Source: Gigaspora rosea (lineage: Eukaryota > Glomeromycota > Glomeromycetes > Diversisporales > Gigasporaceae). Taken from it: a DNA stretch of 64,000 nt. A model generated the notes under the pieces. That model saw nothing but the letters and a program-made list of their open reading frames with translations. It was not told where the DNA came from and did not search any database. The DNA lies in the NCBI GenBank assembly GCA_003550325.1, contig QKWP01000042.1, positions 609,654-673,653 of the forward strand. The letters run 5' to 3'. Each line of letters begins with the position of its first letter. Positions within the stretch are counted from its first letter, which is position 1. Below are positions 28,641-41,670 of the stretch, one piece after another. A program made the translations under genes and the position numbers.

Positions 28641-30398
28641 AATTTTACAGAGCTATCTCCAAATTTCCAGGTCAGATGCATTAAATCTAGGTCAGCATTT
28701 AGCCCAAGTAGATAGCAGAATTATCAGCTAAACATTTTTTACTTAATGAATGGATATGATTTATTAGTAAAATTTTTTATGATCTTGGGGCTGTTAGCCC
28801 TGTCGATATACCCTATACCCTGGTTGAATTGTGTATCACATAGATCACAAGACTACTGCTCCCAAAATGTCAGATCTGCCATTTCTATTATATCAGTTGC
28901 TCTTGCAATATAAGGTATATCGAAGAGAAATAGTATGACTCAAAGTAATAATATTAGTAATAGATCTAATATAAACTATAGATCAAACACTTATGGCATA
29001 AGTATCATATTTTTAGCATGGAATATTTATTATATAAGTGGGCGACATTTGCTTCACTTTGTAGACATGTTTGCCATAATAATTTATTAATACCAGTACA
29101 ATCACATAAAATATGGAGGGATGGTTCTGTTCAACTTTTGGTGTGCTATATTTATTCCTATTTTGGAAAGTACTATATTCATCAAACTTTTTCCTATTTT
29201 AGTAGATATTGTGAAAATATCATCCTTATGAAAAAAGTGGTCCGGGTAGTGTTACAGTTTAGCATGGAGAAGTCTGTGATGGCATGTGTACTATAGCACA
29301 TATATGCAGCTACACGTAGAGTGCCCAGGATTATAATGCGAGAATGTCCAAATTATGCATGCGGCAAACTGTAAATTATACAAATTATAAAAGTTTTTAG
29401 CTTAAAATATGCAGCATATTATGCACTACACCACAAATTATATAAAAACATATTATTTATAATTAAACAACTGCGCGAATACTCAGATATCTAAATAAGA
29501 TATTAAAATTTTTAAATATCCATTTAGCTTTTTATCTTGCTATAATATATTATATGTGTACAGTACATAGACTACTTAAAATTGATTAAAATTAATCAAA
29601 GAAAATTACTATAAACTGCTGTATACAAAATATCAGATCCTCTATATACTAGACCCAGGCGTGAAACTCAAAATCTACAATAACTAAATATGGTTTTTTT
29701 AAATATCTAGGCTGCCCATTATGAATGAAAAACATTTATACTTTTTAAATTTTCCCTTCTAATAGTACAAATGCTCCACCATGTACTAGATCTGGTCTTT
29801 TATACGGCAGTTTAAGGCATTTAAAGTGCTGTGATTGGTTATTTTTCCTTTCTATATAGAGTTTGGAACCAGTTTTATTTTTATATGCTAACTGATCAAG
29901 ACAGATTTAACTAGTGAAAAATATATCAGTTCCAAACCCTTGCTTTTTATTCTATTTTGAGCAATTTGATTGGCCACAAACTAGTATACTCATATTATGT
30001 GAATTATTATGTAAAATGGCCCAAATTATGCAACTTTATGTGATGTATAATCATATGTGGTACAGGCCAAATTATGTGCATATTTTGCTGCATTATAATT
30101 CTAAACACCCTAGCTACATGGAATAGCATGTTGTGCATGTCCAGAATAGCACATGTAAGCTTTTTATATGGAATATAGGCTCATTAGTTGGAATTACATA
30201 TATTAAATGGCACATGTATCTCATATGGCCAATAAAATTACAGGATCAGGTGTAACATAAAAATTTAAAACAACTGACTTTTTTTAAAAATTCTCTGTAT
30301 CTCAAAATCTCATCTATAAAAAAAGCTTTTTAATTCTGAACAAAAAATTCCTTGCAAAATTTTGTTATAGGCATGTTTGTTACTACCTTTAAAATTAT
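28641..30398. other. Gene-poor, CpG-poor region
   Basis: The plus-strand open stretches at 29,018-29,296 and 29,914-30,126 lack recognisable domains and may be decayed transposon text. Sequence near 30,235-30,360 resembles the leader region at 885-1,010 (GATCAGGTGTAAC, then AAAAAATTCCTTGCAAAA), so it is a decayed dispersed copy. Confidence 0.35.
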
Positions 30399-30643
30399 AT
30401 AGGTGAGTCAGTAGAAAAGGGACAAATCTTTTTTGTAAATTTTTTTAATTTTTAAATTAAAATATTTTAACAACTATTTAATCAAATTTGCTAAAAAAAT
30501 TTTTTTTTTTAATCTTAAAATTATATAGAATTAAAATAAAAAAATTATTAAATTTATTAAGATAGTTGTTAAGATATTTAAGCTTAAATCAAGAAAACTT
30601 TTACTTAGAAAAAATTGTCACTTTTCTACTGACTCACTCTATA
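30399..30643. mobile_element. 245-bp palindromic MITE
   Basis: Inverted ends GTGAGTCAGTAGAAAAG / CTTTTCTACTGACTCAC, with homology continuing inward (AACAACTATTTAAT with TTAAGATAGTTGTT) almost to the centre. Non-coding. Confidence 0.85.
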
Positions 30644-30811
30644 TCATACTCTAATCAATTGAATTCACTTTTATTTATAACTAGAGATGTGCAATGCATG
30701 CATAGTATGCAAAAACATGCAATTAATTTTTGGCTAGCATTAAGAAATTAAATTATAATTTTGGCCAAAACATGCATGTATGCATGCAAAAAATGCATGT
30801 GTATGTGCATG
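30644..30811. repeat. ATGCATGCA-rich tract
   Basis: Clusters of GCATGCAT motifs (30,695-30,810), repeated again near 31,030 and 31,230-31,340. Simple sequence; no gene. Confidence 0.5.
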
Positions 30812-30971
30812 TAGGGATTGGAACCATTTAACTATTTAAAAATTGCTCTATAGTTCTAGGCAGAATTATGTTGGTTGTGGGCTGGAATTAGTTTAATGCC
30901 AGACAAATTAAATGGTTAAACAATTAATCGATTAAATGATTAAGAAAAATTTTAGGTGGTTCCAATCCCTA
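30812..30971. mobile_element. MITE, CpG-decayed full copy
   Basis: Ends TAGGGATTGGAACCA / TGGTTCCAATCCCTA. Reverse-complement relative of 25,372-25,510 with C to T and G to A changes at former CpG sites. Confidence 0.85.
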
Positions 30972-32057
30972 TGTGCATGCTAAAATGAAAATTTTGTATT
31001 TTGCCTATTTCTATTTATAACTTGTAAGAAATATATGCATATGAACTTATGTGTGCCTCAACTATGCCCAAACCTATGAATTTTGGCTTAGTAAAGTGCA
31101 GCAAAACCCAGTCTATTTTCTGTTCAAAAAGACAGTTCAATTCAGACTATTTTTGTTGTACCAACATAGAATTCATAAATGCAAACCTATTTTTTGGCCA
31201 TTCCACAAATTATTGTGCTTTTCCATAAAAACACATGCATATCCAAATGGATTTTTTATAGGTCATACATTACATATAATTGCTTTATTGTGCATATGTA
31301 TAAAGAAATTAGCATTATGGGAAAATTACATACATTCTATACATGTGTGTGCATAATATATACCAGTATAATCACATTTCTTGTATAAAATTAAATGCTG
31401 AGAAATAGTTTCTATTCAATTTTTTTGATCTAATTTTTTGAAGAATCTTCTATTTTTAGTATAGAGTAATAGTTTTTATTTTTCTAATACAAAGAAGGGT
31501 TATGGTAATTCTGATAGCACAGGATGACAACACATGCATGTGCAATGTATATTGAATAATAGTGTAGAAAATATATTCAGACAAATATTTGATTTGATTT
31601 GAAAATTACTATTAAAAATTCAAATTCAAATATTTGAATCAAATCAAATTCAAATCAGGATCAATTTGATTTGATCAAATTCAAATTGATCCAATATTTG
31701 ATTTGATTTGAATTTGAGGAACCCTAATTAATACTGATAAAACACTTTTGGAAGTTTGACTTTTTGATTTGCTGTATCCAAAAACTGTAATTAAAATGTA
31801 AGAATTAGAGGTTTTAGCTGGGTCAGATCTGATCCAACATGACATGTATTAGACACAACCTGGTCAGGTTGGGTCAGATCAAATCCAGGTCGGGTTAGAC
31901 CCTGGTTAGAAAAAATTTGGGTTAGGTCAGACCCGGGTTAAAAAAAACTCTGGTTGGGTCAGATCCAGATTAGACCAAGATTCATGATAGGTGACACATG
32001 ATGAAACCATTTCATTGCAAAAATAAATAAATAACCAATTAATTTATTATAAAAAAG
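30972..32057. other. Unassigned; palindromic TTTGAATTTGA and GGGTTAGACC repeats
   Basis: 31,580-31,725 is built of ATTTGATTTGAATTTGA in both orientations. 31,820-31,975 holds GGGTCAGATC / GGGTTAGACC motifs related to 34,996-35,220. The overlapping open stretches 31,051-31,388 show no domain. Confidence 0.45.
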
Positions 32058-32373
32058 TACTGTATATTCCCAAAAATAAGCAACCCCCTATAATAAGCAA
32101 CCCCAGTTTTTTTAAAAATCTCAAAAAATGCGTTAGTAGTTGCTACAAATAAAACTTTTTTTACTAAATAAACTTCAAAAGGTCAATTAAGTAAAGTTGT
32201 TCAGCGCATAAAAATACACTTATAGTAAAAATTTTGGTATCATTTAGACAACTTTTTATTAGTACGATTTCAATTTTTTTAAAAAATTCAATAGTTCAAA
32301 AATAAGCAACACCTCGTTTTTTCATGTAATTTTTTGGCCAAAAAAGGTTGCTTATTTTCAGGAATATATAGTA
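32058..32373. mobile_element. MITE with 25-bp inverted ends
   Basis: Left end TACTGTATATTCCCAAAAAT then AAGCAACC; right end is the imperfect reverse complement (GGTTGCTTATTTTCAGGAAT then ATATAGTA). Interior repeats AATAAGCAACCCC. Non-coding, about 316 bp. Confidence 0.85.
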
Positions 32374-32654
32374 TTTATCTGATTAAAAGAACTTTATATA
32401 TACATACAATTTTTACAAGCAAAATTCTTGTAATCTAGTTATTAAATCTGCATAAGAATACACAGATCCGTAATGGCATAATATGCACATAATTCAGATT
32501 TTACCACAAAAGTATATATGATAGCTGGGTTCATATTATTCACTGACAATCACTTCACCAATATAACATTTTACCAGCAAATACTTACTAACAAGTCATT
32601 TTACTGATAGTTTGTTTCACCAAAGCTCATTTTACTGACAAGTTTTTTTTTAAA

Positions 32655-32900
32655 AAGTACACAAAGACTCTGGATCAAATAGTGGTTAGCACTCCGGGGT
32701 TGTATTCACAAGGCCGTCAGTTCGAGTCTAGTAGATGACAAAAACCATGTTGGGATCATTGAATAGCAAGGATCTATAATAAGGAGTCGCACTTCTTTCC
32801 CATCTACGGAAAAAGGTACTACAATGAAAAGAGTTGCGCAATATAGCCACTTAGGTCATGTGGCATCCAAAAAAGAAAAAATCTAACAAAAAACGTCGTA
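32655..32900 (+). mobile_element. tRNA-derived SINE-like element
   Basis: A-box-like TAGTGGTTAGCACTCCGG at about 32,682, B-box CAGTTCGAGTC at about 32,718, then a body containing TATAATAAGGAGTCGC. This is the best tRNA-like promoter in the window, but cloverleaf arms are not convincing. Confidence 0.65.
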
Positions 32901-33052
32901 AAAATATAAGGACTATCCATTATAAAAAAGGAAAAGAAAATGAATACAAGATGGAGCACCTGATAATACTATACCAGCCAAATATGGAAATTACTGTAGC
33001 TCCTAGCGTAGATGAAAAATAGCTGACCTATATAGTATACTGATGTCATATG

Positions 33053-33210
33053 TAGTTCCTTAAGGGTAGGGTATTTTTTGGCTTGTATAATGCACAAATT
33101 TGTAGATCCCTGCTCTTGATTGGCCAAACCACCAGTTTGGCCAATCAGGGACAGGGTTCTGCAAATTTATACATTACACAAGACAAAAAAATACCCTACC
33201 CTTAAAGCTA
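33053..33210. mobile_element. Foldback MITE, about 158 bp
   Basis: TTAAGGGTAGGGTATTTTTT pairs with AAAAAATACCCTACCCTTAA; centre TTGGCCAAACC/AGTTTGGCCAA. Nearly a perfect hairpin. Confidence 0.9.
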
Positions 33211-33605
33211 CCTATGATCTGATAGGTACGGGGCACTGGATGTGGTGGGCTTGCTGGAGTTAACTGGAAAAAATGGATAATAGGTGAGAGATATAGTTTA
33301 GCTAGGAAACCCTGTATATATATGTAATGTAAAATAAAAATTGACCTTAATAAATGAGCACCAATCTGCACTCCTAGCACCATGACTAGAGTTAATAAAA
33401 AAGCACCATGACTAGAGTTAATAAAAAAAAAGCATACAAAATTTAGCCCTAATTCTACCTAATTCTACCCTGACTCTAATGACAATAACCCGAATTACTT
33501 TGTTAATAAAATGAGCTTCAGTGAAATAAACTGTCAGTAAAATGAACTTGTTGATAAATAATTGTCTGTGAAATGTTATGTGAGTGAACTAATTGTCGAT
33601 TAATT

Positions 33606-35568
33606 GATTGCTACCCATAACAGTTATATTTGCATATCAAAATGAATTTCGCATAATTAATAAAGCATAATCTGTGTATAAAATGCCAGAATTAAAGATC
33701 AAGTAATATTGGGTTTATCAATTTCTCTACCAGTTTCTATTGGACGCAGCATTTGATTGTACAAAACATAAATTTTATAAATTATCAATTTGAAATTTCA
33801 AATGTTAAGTAATAAAACATATTGTTAAAGTAGTATAAAATTTTATAAGAAACATATATTAGAACACAAAGTGAATTTCTCATTTTGTATAATAGTGTTT
33901 CAAAATTTTAGTTGGCTGACCAGATTTTTTTTAATCTACTGTAAATTAATATGCTCATATTCACACCCAGAAAATTTTAGAATTTTTTTAGTTCTATCGA
34001 GTGATTCCAGAAATTTAGGTCACTATCAGATGACACTAGATAAAAAATTAAATAGCAAAAATAGAATAATTGGCATGATTGAAATTTTAAAAAAAAGGTT
34101 AGCAGGTTATACAAAATGGAAAATTAACTTTGCATGGTCTTATACTAAAATTTTGCAAAGATTTTTTGTTTAACACAAATGATAGATATAGTAATTTAGT
34201 TGGATACAACTTCTTAATCAGTTATTTGTATCTAACATGTGCATTGTATATAATTAACCAGGGTATTTAGTCATATTAATATATGTAAATGCAAATAATT
34301 TTTATGCTTCTAACTAACCAAATATGAATAAATAAATATTTAAATAGTCATGAATTAACTTAATTAATAAAAATTCTTTATATTTACAACATTAATATAA
34401 TTAAATAGTATATCTTATAAATAGCTTATTTTAAACATTTAGGTTAATAAACTTACCAATTGAAATTAAAAGCAATATTCTGAATAGATTATTTTAAATA
34501 CATAGATTATCAAATATTAATTTATTTGAATCAACAATTTTTGTAATTTTTTGGGTCCCATGAGTCTGCAAATACAATACAAATAGCTATCCTATGTTCA
34601 TTTTATGATATTTATTTATCTATAAAAAGGAAATACAGTGAATATGAGTTCTATAAAATATAATGAAGTTGAAATGACTGCTGTATTATAATCTCAGAAC
34701 TTACAGAACTCAAAAAAATGCAAATATGGTAAATTAAACAGTCAATATTTATGAATCTTATTTTAATACTTAGACTAATAAACATCTTTTATATTTATGG
34801 ATTATTATAATTAATATTTAGATCTTGATTAATAAATGTTTTTTATACCACTAAACTCGAATAACTTATTTCAGACCTAGATTATAAAATGTTTTTATAT
34901 TCACTAAGTGTTGTAAAATATATGAATTTATTCATAACTCAAATAGCTTATTTAAATGTATAATCTTGATAAAATTTGTAAGCATTTCTATATGACCAAT
35001 TGACCCAGGCTCAACTCAGGTTGGATTGGGTTGGATCAGGCCTGGATTGGGTTTAATATAAGGTAGGTTAGACCGGGTTGGGTTGGTATGAAATGGATCA
35101 GACCCAGGTCAGATTTGATATGAGGCAGGTCAGACCCAGATTAGGTTTTGACCCAAGTGGGTCTAACCCAGGTTAGGCCCAAACCCAATACAACCTGACC
35201 CATTAAGACCCCTAGTAATAATATTTAAAATATGAACAATTATGATAATCTATTTATTTGCATATTAATGTCATAATAGATTCATCATAATTTGTAATTG
35301 ATCTATCACATAAATTAATATTTTTTTAAAAAAAATAGAAGCTATAATAATTTCAATACAAATTAATTTAGCCCCAATTACATATTGTGATTATTAGAAT
35401 AATGAGCAAGTATTGTATAAGAATTTTTTACAGTAATTCTTGATAGAAGCCACAATAATTTTATTGCAAACTCAATCTTTAAATGTATTATATGCCAAGT
35501 AAGTTTGTAACAGAATTTTTTATAGTAATTTACAAAAGAAATTGTGATAATTTTAATATATAGTCGCC
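33606..35568. other. AT-rich, gene-poor; GGTYAGACC minisatellite at 34,996-35,220
   Basis: The plus-strand open stretch 33,871-34,173 (100 codons) is protein-like in parts (RIFLVLSSDSRNLGHYQ) but unrecognised. I do not call it a gene. 34,996-35,220 is a run of GGTTGGATTGGG / AGACCCAGGTCAG motifs in both orientations. Confidence 0.35.
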
Positions 35569-35765
35569 TCTCTCTAATTTGAACATCTCTAAACCAAATA
35601 CTATTAAACTCTTTTTAAACTGAACAAAATCTCCTAGAACATTTGTAAATTTTATATAAAGTTCGGATAAGCCATATATAACTTTTTGAAAACTGAACTT
35701 TTTCAAATATTTATATAGTAAAAAAAAGCAGTCCTAGCAGTTCAGATTAGAGAAAATTGACTATA
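35569..35765. mobile_element. pogo/Tigger-like MITE
   Basis: Ends TATAGTCGCCTCTCTCTAAT and, in reverse complement, TATAGTCAATTTTCTCTAAT. TA flanks. The same family is inverted at 40,812-41,020. Confidence 0.8.
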
Positions 35766-37448
35766 TACCAATTTACCTTTTTATTATTACTAATAAAAAC
35801 TAGTGTTTTGACCTGTGTAACTGCCACTCAGGTCACCCACGAGTGGCTGGATTAAGTATCTGACAACCTGGTTAGAAACAGTTGATCAACCCATAAGTTA
35901 ACCCATAAGGATTTCAAGATTTTATGATCCTTTTTACTTATGATTCCAAAGATTTGATTGCTTAATTTTTTTAGCTTTTACAGCCTTTGTTCTTGAATCT
36001 TGTGGTATAATCTGTATTGAATAACATGATATTATTATTGCTTTTTGAGACAGAACTAGACTGCATTTTTAATATTATTATATAAAACTAAATTAGATGA
36101 AACTATTTATATAAATGGCAAGAGACAAACTACATGCTGAAATATAAAACTTCAAGATCTAGCAAAATGATAAAATTCTCTTAATTTACCCAAAAATCAG
36201 ATTGGAGCTTTAAAAATAATAACTGTTAAAAATTTGAACTAAATATTAAATTTAAGTTAGTTTTTATTATCAACACTATTGGTAGTATACAATGGAATTG
36301 AGACAATTCTTAAAAAAAATTGAAATTTTTAATTTATTATGCCCAAATGCTATCCCAAAAAACTCTAATACAACTCAGATGATTTTAAAAAAGGAAATTT
36401 TGAATAAAAATTCATCAAACGTTGCATTTTTATATAGTAAAATTTTTAAATTTTGCTTTATTTTATATATCTATTTGGCTAAAATACTGCTAAAATTATA
36501 CAAACTCAGATTTGAGTTGTATCAGAGTTTTTCGCGGTTCTATACAGTACTTACTTTTTATATAATATTTGCATATCACACTTTGATCAATATAAATTAA
36601 CCAATTATATATACTCATCAATCAACCCACCTGGGTCAACCGGGTCATTTGTGTCCCAAATTAACCCTTTGATCAACCTGAGTAACCTGTGAATTGACCT
36701 AAAGGATCACCTAGATTATGATATTTTGAAAGAGTCCAATTACTAATATAAACTATATGACTTATTTATAATTACATGCTGCATGTTGTGAGAGTAGTGA
36801 ATCTTGGGTATATATTAAAAACTACTTACAATACTACTATCTAATTAAACCAATCTCATTTAATTGTACAAGGCTCTTAAACCTTGAATTGGTAGACAAA
36901 AAGAGACATAGTTGATTTGGTCCAGATTTAAAGTTCTTTTGGGTCTTGCTAATATTCAATTGAAAATAAAATAAATTGAACAATTTGACATAGTGACTTG
37001 CCATTTCTAAAGATAAGTATCTCTGAGATTTCTTTTAAATAGTTCTTCTGTTTGTTCAAAACTCATTTCATTTGATAATTCTTTTTTATTCTAGTTGCAA
37101 GAGTTGAAAGACTTTAATGCAATCATTAATGTTATTATTAATCATCATGTGACAAGGATGATGCAGGTGATTAATTTAATAATGGAATAGATTAAATATT
37201 CAATAAATTATATAATCAAGATTAATTGATTTATGTTTTTGTATAAAAGGTTATTAATTCGATCTTTCTTTCTTTAATTGGGTTATACTAAACAGAGTTT
37301 AAAACACAGGTTATAAAGTCACAACTAATAATACAACTTTACTTATAATAACAAATATTCTAAGTAAAGATAATAATTGGTGAAAATTTTTTAATCAATT
37401 ATATAATCATCATTTATAAAATGTTCAAAAATTTGATCGATTGAATTA
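35766..37448. other. AT-rich, no recognised gene
   Basis: The plus-strand open stretch 36,292-36,600 (102 codons, Lys/Asn-rich, hydrophobic end) has no recognised domain. Two GGTCA/TGACC-rich patches (35,805-35,900 and 36,620-36,715) may be ends of one decayed element. Confidence 0.3.
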
Positions 37449-37622
37449 CAGTCAGACCCCCTAAATGCTACCCCCTAAATGCAACACCTCTCTAAATGCA
37501 CGTCTTCTCTTGGGCCCAACTAATATTACAACTATAGATTTTTATCTCCCTAAATGCAATACCTCTCTAAATGCACGTGCTAGAGCTGGTCCCAACAACG
37601 TGCATTTAGGGAGGTCTGACTG
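37449..37622. mobile_element. 174-bp MITE with internal TIR-like repeats
   Basis: CAGTCAGACCCCCTAAATGC at the left; right end GCATTTAGGGAGGTCTGACTG. The interior repeats CTCTCTAAATGCACGT twice. pogo-type ends by resemblance. Confidence 0.85.
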
Positions 37623-37774
37623 CACAATTAATTAAAAATCAAAAATCGATCAAAAACAACCAATAATTTGTACAATTATATAACTAATTATATGATTAAT
37701 TATCATTATTATACAGTAATAATTTTTTTTATAATAATATATCTCTGATAAGATACATAATTTTATTTACTAGC

Positions 37775-38215
37775 ATGGTAACTTAAGGAAGTTGATAGGT
37801 TGTCACCCCCAAGTGGCAGGTCTAGAGTTCAAATCCCACTAGCAACATTTTAAAAAAATAGATCTGTGTTCCAGTAACTGCTTTGCATTGATTGGGTAGA
37901 TATATTACCTGTAGCCTTGGTACACTATCTTGAATGAGAGCTTTTGGACATAGTTGTGTATCATCATACAGGCAAATTCAAGAAACTGGAGAAACAGTAA
38001 TTCATTTGGTAAGTTCTGAGTAAGGAGGTAGCAAAAATTTTTGATAGTGCTACCAAAACTGGAATACTAGAAACTGGAGCCAAAGAACTAAACAACAAGA
38101 CCTTCAGAGGAGAGGGTCCACCAACCTGGCTGCCAGAATTATACCAGAGGAAAAGGACCTATGCTTTTGAAGTAGGTACCAGAAAAAAAAACTATAAGGC
38201 ACCTTATGCTGAGTA
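37775..38215 (+). mobile_element. tRNA-derived SINE-like element with body
   Basis: Head GGTAACTTAAGGAAGTTGA with B box GAGTTCAAATCCC at about 37,828. The body is richer in G+C than its surroundings and contains GGAGAGGGTCCACCAACC. No coding frame. Confidence 0.55.
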
Positions 38216-40811
38216 GGACCCCTGATTATATATTTAAAATGTTTGTAGTATGCTCAATATAAATTTTTTGAAATGTTCATTATACTGTTATACAAATTTT
38301 CTTTTTAATAGCAATTTCACTTGACCTTTGATGTACACTTAATTAATAATATCAAAATAGAAATAATATACAGTTATTTACCAATATTTGGTTTGTTGTA
38401 CATAATATAAAAATAAAATACTGGTTGTACATATACTTGATAAAAAGAAAATATGTATACATATACATTAGCCAATTATTTACTTTTATATTTAATATTG
38501 TCTTCCTTCTCTATAATTATGCAGTCTGTATTGTATGAAGGTTTTTATTATGATATGCTTATAAAAAGGTATTTTTTTATAATTTTATTTAGTAAAGTAG
38601 TTGCAAATTTTGGTGTAATTATAAAAGGTTTTACTATGATGTGATTATAGAGGAGGTGGCTATATAGGAGGAAGACAGTATATTTTGCAACAATATTATT
38701 ATTTCTGTATTTATACTAATATATAATTCAAAAATTTGAACTGGCTTTTAAACTTGATATTTCTTGAAAATTACTGTACAATAAATATTCTAATAGCAAT
38801 AAAAACTTTTATTTTATTTTAATTTTAATTTTATATCAAATATATTAGTACAGTAGTGCTATCACTATATATTTGTTTTTTTAGCTAAATATACTTACTT
38901 TCTAGTTTGCATTTTAAAATAATTCACTAAGTTAACCTCTATATATTATATTTTTTATATCTTTGGTTACATTAATTTATTAGATTTTAAAGTTAGTTTG
39001 TACACTTTATTATAAATTTAAAAATTCTATTTAAAAATATATCATATATTTTAACTATATTTTAAAGTTTGTGTACACTTTATAATAAAATTTAATTGTA
39101 TACTTATATAGCATTTAAAGACAAAGGTTATATATAACTATATATTAGTACATAGGGTCCTTGCTGAGTAAATCAACAAACTGGATTGGAAGTTTGGAAT
39201 GTATCAGAGAAGGACTGATAGGAAGGTGATAGTAGGTACTAGGGTTAGAGCAAACTTTACAAGGGCAGAAATAGGTAACAGTAGCAGTTGCAAAGTATTC
39301 CCTGTCTACAAGTATTGGCCTCAGTAAATATGTAAGTTACTAAAGCATAGATAATATCTGTGTAGAACAGGGACTACTCTACCAAGTTTTCTGTGAGAAT
39401 AAACTAGTCCTAATGGGTTATAGTTGGCATCTGGGACTGTTCTTGACTGACTAATGTACTAGATAACTGTACTGGTAATACAAGTAGAATTGGTATGTGA
39501 AGCTTGGACCAGAGAGTTTAAATAGACAATCCTTTAGTTGGGTTGCAGGTATAGTAGCTAGTGTAGAACCTTTAGGTGGACTACTTAAATTAAACAACCA
39601 AAAGTTGTATGTGTGGCTTGTTGTACCCTCATTCATATAACAAATGTTGGGGCCAACAGAGGTTTCTAAGATCTACATACTTGGATAAAAAGACTTCTTC
39701 CTATAGTGGGAACTTTAGCATAAAAAAAAATTTTATTCACTAGCAGCTAGTATAGATAATTACTAGATAAAAATGATAGCTATATACTATTTTATGTGCA
39801 AATCATAACTTATTCATCTTAGTTTTTATGTTTTTTTGAAGTATAGATTTAGAGGAATGACAAAAATCAGGTAATTTTTTAGAGGGAGAGGGGGTAAAAA
39901 AAGTTGAAATTATATATAAGAACCTGACTATATATATAAAAAGAAAGAGGGAGAGTAGTAGACTTTTGATAAAAAATAATCAGATGATTAATGACACAGC
40001 CCTTATAGCATCGCAAGTATTTTTGTGGTTGCATATAACTTTTAAATATGAATTACTATAAAAGTAAGATAACAAGAAATTATCTTATAGTTCTGAGCAT
40101 ATAATTAGCAATATAAAAAAAGTGATTTTGTTAATTGCCAAGACAAAGGTATTTAAGTCCTTTAGTTAGTAAATATATTTATATTAATATAAAATATATA
40201 AGTCAAATTTGTTTAGAATAATCTTTCTTATTATTATAATAATTAAAAATGTTTAATATGTTTAATTATGAGCAAATAACCATACTCAAAACCAATTTTT
40301 TATAATTAGTCATAATCAATTAAATTAAATAATTAATCAATTTGTAATTGGTTATAATTTCTAATTTTAAAAGTGCAAGGTAAATATAATATGTGATTTA
40401 TTGCAATAATTTTTGGTTAAAGAGAGACTTTTTTAAAGTAATACTTCTACTTTTTTTCAAAGGTTAGAACTCAAGAATTATACTTTATTAAAGCAAAAAG
40501 AGGGTCTTGTATAATTCTTTCTACTAGCAAGTGTTAGCTCTAGTAATTATTCTAAAAGTTTCTTAAATTAATTAACTATTGTTTATATTATGAACTGATA
40601 ACTCTCCAGATGCAAGAAATTCATAATATAAGTCCAAATCCCATCACCTAATATTAGAGCCTTATGATATAGTCTAAAGTACCATTTTAATTCTAGTTAT
40701 TCAGACCAAATTTATCGATGCCTCAATCAAACCCTTACTATTATTAGAGTTGATTTTAGAGTTGATAATAGTAACTTTTAGATATAAGGTTTATTTTTGC
40801 CCCTTACAACA
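38216..40811. other. AT-rich region with one G+C-richer non-coding block
   Basis: 39,150-39,740 has higher G+C than its flanks and many TAGTA/CAGTAG motifs. It may be a retroposon body related to 38,000-38,200. The small open stretch 39,451-39,636 is not convincing. No gene recognised. Confidence 0.35.
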
Positions 40812-41020
40812 TATAGTCAACTCTCTCTAATTCAAACTGCTGAGACTGCTTTTTTTTTACTATATAAAAATTTGAAAAAGTTTAGTTCTCAAAAAGTTAT
40901 ATATGGCTTATCTGAACTTTATAATAAAATTTATAAATGTTCTAAGAAATTTTGTTCAGTTTAGAGAAAGTTTAATAGTGTTCAGTTTAGAGTGGTTCTG
41001 ATTAGAGAGAGGTGACTATA
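40812..41020. mobile_element. pogo/Tigger-like MITE, second copy
   Basis: Reverse-oriented relative of 35,569-35,765; TATAGTCAACTCTCTCTAAT … ATTAGAGAGAGGTGACTATA. A short internal match also sits at 59,820-59,855. Confidence 0.85.
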
Positions 41021-41670
41021 CATATATAGTTTTTGATCAAATTTGTAGATCACTACAATCAATTGCTACAATCACTACTATAACTATTAAGGCTATTTGA
41101 AGTTAATTTTTCAGTTAACATCACCCAACTAGCTGAAGCCTCCTTCTGAACAGCTAATCAAAATGCTAAATGACTCTTGCCAGTCACCTGATTTATATTA
41201 ACCAATGAAATTGCTTATATTTTTTCATGTTCATTTTATATATTCATTTTATTTTACTCTCCTCTCCCTCTTCAAGAGAGTTCTAGAAAAGTAATATTAA
41301 CCAAAGAATTATTTTTAGCAATATACAAGCATACTTTCTTATTTTCTTTAGTAAAATTGAAAAAAAATTCTCTACTTGTTGTTCCTCTTTATTGAAATCA
41401 AATTTATATGTTTATATACATTTGAATTTATATATAATATGTTAACTTGTTGTTTAGCATATTAATGTGTTGTTTAACATACCATGTACTATTCAACAAA
41501 AATACTACTAAGGCCATTTAATTAATTTTTAGTTAACATTACTTCTAGCTGAAGTCTTTTTTCCAAAAAATGAACAGCTAATCAAAATACTGAATAACTC
41601 TCACCAATTATCTGATTTATATCTGCTAATAAAATTGTCTGCCTTTGTTCATTTTTATATGTTCATTTCA
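41021..41670. repeat. Decayed direct repeats (41,100-41,260 and 41,515-41,670)
   Basis: Two similar segments (AGTTAACATCA…AGCTGAAG…AACAGCTAATCAAAAT…) flank a decayed relative of 2,375-2,480 (TGTTGTTTAACATACC). Looks like the ends of one degraded element. Confidence 0.55.

Larger units (their letters stand above)
32540..33605. mobile_element. 1.07-kb element with ~115-bp imperfect inverted ends, nested insertions
   Basis: Left arm (CACTGACAAT…ACATTTTACC…TCATTTTACTGATAG…AGCTCATTTTACTGAC) is mirrored on the right (33,490-33,605). It carries a SINE-like head (32,660-32,720) and a foldback (33,053-33,210). No transposase recognised. Confidence 0.7.

Noticed and set aside
29018..29296. 92-codon plus-strand frame as a transposase piece
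   Set aside because: No catalytic motif visible and adjacent frames look similar in composition.
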